From the NCBI GenBank assembly GCA_964424545.1, contig CAYRJN010000135.1, positions 1 through 10,635 of the forward strand: a DNA stretch of 10,635 nt, read 5' to 3'. Every line of letters begins with the position of its first letter. Position 1 is the stretch's first letter. This DNA is from JAUVIB01 sp964424545 (lineage in GTDB: Bacteria; Calditrichota; Calditrichia; Calditrichales; Calditrichaceae). Positions 8,746 through 10,635 of the stretch are shown here, in pieces. A model generated the notes under the pieces. The model worked only from the letters and a program-made list of their open reading frames with translations, did not search any database and was not told where the DNA came from. The position numbers were made by a program, and so were the translations under genes.

Positions 8746-8805
8746 ATGAGATTTAATTTATGGACAGAGACACTCTTTCCAAACTATGGCATTATCCCAA
8801 ATTAA
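8746..8805 (+). CDS. Candidate 19-residue small protein or leader peptide
   Basis: ATG at 8746 opens 19 codons (MRFNLWTETLFPNYGIIPN) ending in TAA at 8803-8805. AGGGG at 8735-8739 with a 6-base gap to the ATG is one of the better Shine-Dalgarno sites in the window. The ORF lies in the path of the plus-strand promoter at 8551-8579. Its last codons form the left arm of the 13-bp hairpin and its stop codon is in the loop, a layout like an attenuator leader. However, no plus-strand gene follows until mntP more than 1 kb away, and there is no run of a single regulatory codon. An ORF this short occurs often by chance. Confidence 0.28.
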   Translation: MRFNLWTETLFPNYGIIPN

Positions 8806-8826
8806 ACGCTTGATTGGGATAATGCC
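8788..8826. terminator. 13-bp perfect hairpin, possible bidirectional terminator
   Basis: GGCATTATCCCAA (8788-8800) and TTGGGATAATGCC (8814-8826) are perfect inverted arms with a 13-nt loop. It is the longest perfect stem found in the window. On the plus strand it is followed by TATTTATAAG, on the minus strand by ATAGTTTGG, so neither side has a classic U-tract. It could end a plus-strand small transcript, stop minus-strand readthrough from the crp-DUF2892 pair (whose last gene ends at 8942), or be a protein-binding palindrome. Confidence 0.42.
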
Positions 8827-8941
8827 TATTTATAAGCAAATAAAAATGGTATCCATGAGATAAATCTTGCGGAAAAGCAAAAATCATTAAAGCTTTAAGT
8901 TATTTTTTTTTACTTTTATAAAATGAGAAGAACCATATAAA

Positions 8942-9142
8942 TCAACTTTTCGGATTGTCGTTCGTTTTACAAGTTGATATACCAAATGGCAAATAAACGG
9001 GACACCAGCCGATGGCGGCGGTAAAAATCGGAACAATTCCCAACGCTCCCCACCAGCTTTGATACACCCATCCAAAGGCAATAATTACAATTCCTAAAAT
9101 TACCCGTAAAATTCGGTCTGTTTTTCCTGTGTTACATTTCAT
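8942..9142 (-). CDS. DUF2892 (YgaP-like) small inner-membrane protein
   Basis: A 66-residue protein with the DUF2892 pattern: N-terminal MKCNTGKTDRILRVILG (1-17), two membrane helices (about 11-27 and 29-46), then GWCPVYLPFGISTC (45-58). Three cysteines (C3, C47, C58) flank the helices; the CP-x-Y and T-C positions are typical of the family, which also forms the membrane part of the YgaP rhodanese. Its biochemical role is not known; in other genomes it is often found with sulfur or redox genes. The ATG at 9142 is fixed by AAGGAGT (9149-9155), seven bases away from consensus SD core to start, the cleanest ribosome site in the window. An overlapping minus-strand ORF at 8887-9081 lies in another frame and is not real. 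It lies 81 bp downstream of the Crp/Fnr regulator on the same strand, with an operator-like palindrome between them. Confidence 0.88.
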   Translation of the reverse strand: MKCNTGKTDRILRVILGIVIIAFGWVYQSWWGALGIVPIFTAAIGWCPVYLPFGISTCKTNDNPKS

Positions 9143-9148
9143 GATCTT

Positions 9149-9155
9149 ACTCCTT
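9149..9155 (-). promoter_or_regulatory. Shine-Dalgarno site of the DUF2892 gene
   Basis: AAGGAGT on the minus strand, 6 bases before the ATG at 9142. It decides the start of this small gene and shows that the organism uses classic anti-SD initiation at least for some genes. Confidence 0.8.
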
Positions 9156-9187
9156 GATTATTTATGTTTCTCTATCGTTTAATCAAA

Positions 9188-9216
9188 ACATACACAAAGG
9201 AATGCCATTTGTATGT
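9188..9216. repeat. Imperfect inverted repeat next to the 17-bp palindrome
   Basis: ACATA-CA-CAAA (9188-9198) pairs with TTTG-TATGT (9208-9216) over nine bases with a 2-nt bulge, around the loop GGAATGCCA. Its right arm overlaps the left end of the palindrome at 9213-9229, so the spacer carries a cluster of related TGTA/TACA half-sites. It may be extra regulator half-sites or an RNA fold in the crp-DUF2892 transcript. Confidence 0.3.
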
Positions 9217-9229
9217 AACATTGTTACAT
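9213..9229. promoter_or_regulatory. 17-bp perfect palindrome, candidate operator for the Crp/Fnr regulator
   Basis: ATGTAAC-ATT-GTTACAT is a perfect inverted repeat with 7-bp arms. It overlaps the stop codon of the Crp/Fnr gene (TAA, complement of 9224-9226) and its centre is 79 bp upstream of the DUF2892 start, a distance at which Crp-family activators commonly sit. The TGT...ACA ends resemble Crp/Fnr-family operators, but the odd spacing differs from both TGTGA-N6-TCACA and TTGAT-N4-ATCAA. No second copy was seen upstream of the regulator or of mntP. Binding is an inference. Confidence 0.45.
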
Positions 9230-9901
9230 TTCTGTAATTTTTCGTATTTTTTTAAGATCCTTCAGCTCAATTTCTCCGCGCTTCAGCTTTATCAATCCCT
9301 CCATTTCATAATCTTTTAAAATTCTACTGACTACTTCTCGCGCCGTGCCCAACTCATCGGCAATTTGTTGATGTGTCGCTTTCAAATAGCTCTTATTTTC
9401 TTCAAGAGCATTTATAATATATCGGGCAATACGAATATCCATTCTCTTAAAGGCAATTTCTTCCACTGTCGTAATGACATCGGACAGCCGGGAAGCCAAT
9501 AATCCGCAAATAAAATTACGCCATTCCTCATATTTGCCAATCCATTCTCTGATCAGCGATGCGGGTATGATCAAGGCCTCAGCAGGTCGATCAACGCGAG
9601 CAACAGCAGGAAAGGTTGAATTATTTAAAATGGATGATGCGGTTAATATACAACCGCCGCCTTGACGAAAGCGGTACAGCGTTATTTCATGCCCCGATTC
9701 TCCAATCTTAAATACGCGCACTACGCCGGAAAGCAACAAAGCAAAATTGCGGCATTGATCGCCTTCCCAAAATACGGTTTCTCCTTTTCGAAGATGAATC
9801 AACAAAGCGTTATGTTCTAATTCTTCAAAAATCGATTGCGGCAGATTGCTAAAAAAAGGATATTGTTGTATGAGCTTTTTGCGGATTACTTCAATATTCA
9901 T
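9224..9901 (-). CDS. Crp/Fnr-family transcriptional regulator
   Basis: A 225-residue regulator: an N-terminal cNMP-binding-type beta-roll (about 15-130, with KGETVFWEGDQCRNFALLLSG at 39-59), a long dimer helix (about 135-165) and a C-terminal Crp winged helix (about 168-222) with helix-turn-helix THQQIADELGTAREVVSRILK (176-196). The recognition helix has E189-x2-S192-R193, the E-x-x-S-R arrangement known from FNR rather than the R-E-x-x-G-R of CRP. The N-terminal cysteine cluster of FNR is missing; only C50, C84 and C132 occur, so an FNR-type Fe-S oxygen sensor is unlikely. The usual cAMP-contact signature is not evident, so the effector is unknown. ATG at 9901 follows a G7 run and AAG that serve as Shine-Dalgarno. 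It is upstream of the DUF2892 gene on the same strand and divergent from mntP (114-bp gap), so it may control either or both. Confidence 0.88.
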   Translation of the reverse strand: MNIEVIRKKLIQQYPFFSNLPQSIFEELEHNALLIHLRKGETVFWEGDQCRNFALLLSGVVRVFKIGESGHEITLYRFRQGGGCILTASSILNNSTFPAVARVDRPAEALIIPASLIREWIGKYEEWRNFICGLLASRLSDVITTVEEIAFKRMDIRIARYIINALEENKSYLKATHQQIADELGTAREVVSRILKDYEMEGLIKLKRGEIELKDLKKIRKITEM

Positions 9902-9932
9902 CTTCCCCCCCGATAAAAACGGTGATTTATTT

Positions 9933-9961
9933 TTGAATATTATTGTTTGTTTGGATAAACT
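9933..9961 (+). promoter_or_regulatory. Weak promoter candidate for mntP
   Basis: TTGAAT (9933-9938, four to five of six) and TAAACT (9956-9961, four of six) are 17 bp apart in the 114-bp gap shared with the divergent regulator. A start near 9968 would give a leader of about 48 nt, too short for a yybP-ykoY manganese riboswitch. Other pairings in this A/T-rich gap are nearly as good. Confidence 0.28.
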
Positions 9962-10015
9962 AATGTTTTAGACAAAGAACTTAATTAAAAACTGCAGCGG
10001 AAAAAACTTTTTTTA

Positions 10016-10573
10016 ATGAAAAATTTTGAAATTATCATCATTGCCGTGGGGTTGGCTATGGATGCTTTTGCCGTATCTCTCGTTTCGGCGTCTTCCGGAC
10101 GATTAAAAGATACACGCGCTGTATTTCGGGTCTCTTTCCATTTCGGTTTATTTCAATTTTTTATGCCCATTATCGGCTGGTTCGGCGGCGATATGGTCAG
10201 CGATATGGTAAGAGTTGTCGACCATTGGATTGCTTTTGCCCTGCTTGCTTTTGTAGGCGGACATATGATCTACGAATCGTTCAGCGAAACCGAAAATATA
10301 AAATATCCCGATCCTTCAAAGGGTGTAAGTTTAATTTCTTTATCGGTCGCCACAAGCATCGACGCCCTTGCCGTCGGTTTCAGCATGGCCATGATTAATG
10401 TTGACATTTGGCTACCGGCGATCATAATCGGGATAATAACGGCAGGGCTCTCTTTAATCGGCATCTATCTCGGAAAAATCCTTAGCCGCTCGTTTAGCGC
10501 CGTAATGGAACGCGCTGGCGGGATATTACTCATATTGATCGGTTTAAAAATTCTGTATGATCATCTAATGTGA
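10016..10573 (+). CDS. mntP: Manganese efflux pump MntP
   Basis: A 185-residue protein of six membrane helices (about 4-24, 38-57, 68-87, 104-124, 130-153, 163-183), the usual MntP (YebN, formerly DUF204) length. The two halves are related, each with the family hallmark: GLAMDAFAVS in helix 1 (12-21, Asp16) and ATSIDALAVG in helix 4 (112-121, Asp116), acidic residues within the membrane expected to take part in Mn2+ export. A polar loop (88-103) separates the halves. In the known family MntP lowers cytoplasmic Mn2+ and is induced by manganese, often through a yybP-ykoY riboswitch or MntR; neither is visible here. The ATG at 10016 is preceded by GCGGAAAA about ten bases away, a poor ribosome site. 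The gene is divergent from the Crp/Fnr regulator. No clear terminator follows in the last 62 bp of the window. Confidence 0.93.
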   Translation: MKNFEIIIIAVGLAMDAFAVSLVSASSGRLKDTRAVFRVSFHFGLFQFFMPIIGWFGGDMVSDMVRVVDHWIAFALLAFVGGHMIYESFSETENIKYPDPSKGVSLISLSVATSIDALAVGFSMAMINVDIWLPAIIIGIITAGLSLIGIYLGKILSRSFSAVMERAGGILLILIGLKILYDHLM

Positions 10574-10635
10574 TTGTATCGGAATTTCAAAAAACAACCT
10601 ATTTCGGACATTTTCATTTATTTTTGTATTATTCC

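Larger units (their letters stand above)
8586..8830 (+). ncRNA. Hypothetical small transcript of about 245 nt (promoter to hairpin)
   Basis: Inferred only from its boundaries: a consensus-like promoter ending at 8579 and a 13-bp hairpin ending at 8826. Inside are a small stem AATCC-TCAGG-GGATT (8728-8742) just before the start codon of a 19-codon ORF, and the ORF itself. The small stem would cover the ORF's Shine-Dalgarno AGGGG (8735-8739), so access of ribosomes could be controlled. I recognise no known RNA family. It may be a small mRNA, a regulatory RNA, or nothing. Confidence 0.22.
8499..8941. other. 443-bp intergenic region without a conventional gene
   Basis: Between the DUF2892 and MFS genes no frame on either strand holds a protein of normal length. 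What is visible: a plus-strand promoter candidate (8551-8579), a 19-codon ORF with a Shine-Dalgarno (8746-8805), a 13-bp hairpin (8788-8826), a 9-bp direct repeat CCATGAGAT (8744-8752 and 8853-8861) flanking the hairpin, a 12-bp palindrome TTAAAGCTTTAA (8887-8898) and an 8-T run (8903-8910). A minus-strand TATAGT lies on the MFS side (complement of 8532-8537), but without a convincing -35 box. Confidence 0.7.

Noticed and set aside
8744..8861. 9-bp direct repeat CCATGAGAT (8744-8752 and 8853-8861) flanking the hairpin, as a target duplication of a small mobile element
   Set aside because: The sequence between the copies lacks terminal inverted repeats next to the duplications; the hairpin is internal, and one 9-bp match can occur by chance.
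8887..8910. TTAAAGCTTTAA palindrome followed by an 8-T run as a plus-strand terminator
   Set aside because: The palindrome has no room for a loop and is A/T-rich, so the stem would be very weak; no plus-strand gene ends nearby.
8887..9081. Minus-strand 64-codon ORF overlapping DUF2892
   Set aside because: It lies in another frame of the DUF2892 gene; the latter has the Shine-Dalgarno and the family motifs.

Overview
The window is a stretch of bacterial chromosome of low to moderate G+C with ordinary housekeeping and signalling genes. No phage, IS element, CRISPR array, rRNA or tRNA was seen. Several features suggest a Gram-negative in or near the FCB/Calditrichota area rather than a classical Bacteroidota. 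A large secreted-then-membrane 'regulator propeller' sensor is typical of FCB-type bacteria. Yet the best promoter candidates are E. coli-like (TTGAAA-N17-TATAAT, TTGACA-N17-TCTAAT) and at least one gene has a clean Shine-Dalgarno (AAGGAGT), both unusual for Bacteroidota. This placement is an inference and low in confidence.

Left part (1-4135): the last 67 codons of a sensor histidine kinase enter from the left edge. A 244-bp spacer follows, with a small hairpin and then a strong promoter candidate. Next is a 1173-residue AddA-type helicase-nuclease with all UvrD-family motifs and a complete-looking RecB-type nuclease centre. No addB lies beside it. After its stop the same frame stays open for 50 more codons without a start codon, which may be a gene remnant or chance.

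Middle part (4136-8498), minus strand: an MFS transporter lies upstream of a 1008-residue sensor with a signal peptide, about 13 propeller blades, a Y_Y_Y domain, one membrane helix, a PAS domain and a DHp helix with a candidate phospho-acceptor His922. The sensor ends before any ATPase (CA) domain, so by itself it should not be a working kinase.

Right part (8499-10635): a 443-bp gap without a conventional gene holds a good plus-strand promoter, a 19-codon ORF with its own Shine-Dalgarno, and a 13-bp perfect hairpin whose loop contains that ORF's stop. This may be a small RNA or peptide unit. Then, on the minus strand, a Crp/Fnr-family regulator lies upstream of a small DUF2892 membrane protein. 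Between them is a perfect 17-bp palindrome that overlaps the regulator's stop codon and is a plausible operator. Divergent from the regulator is mntP, a manganese exporter.

The most interesting items are the kinase-less propeller sensor, the promoter/small-ORF/hairpin unit at 8551-8826, and the operator-like palindrome at 9213-9229. I did not find a clear, large undescribed system.
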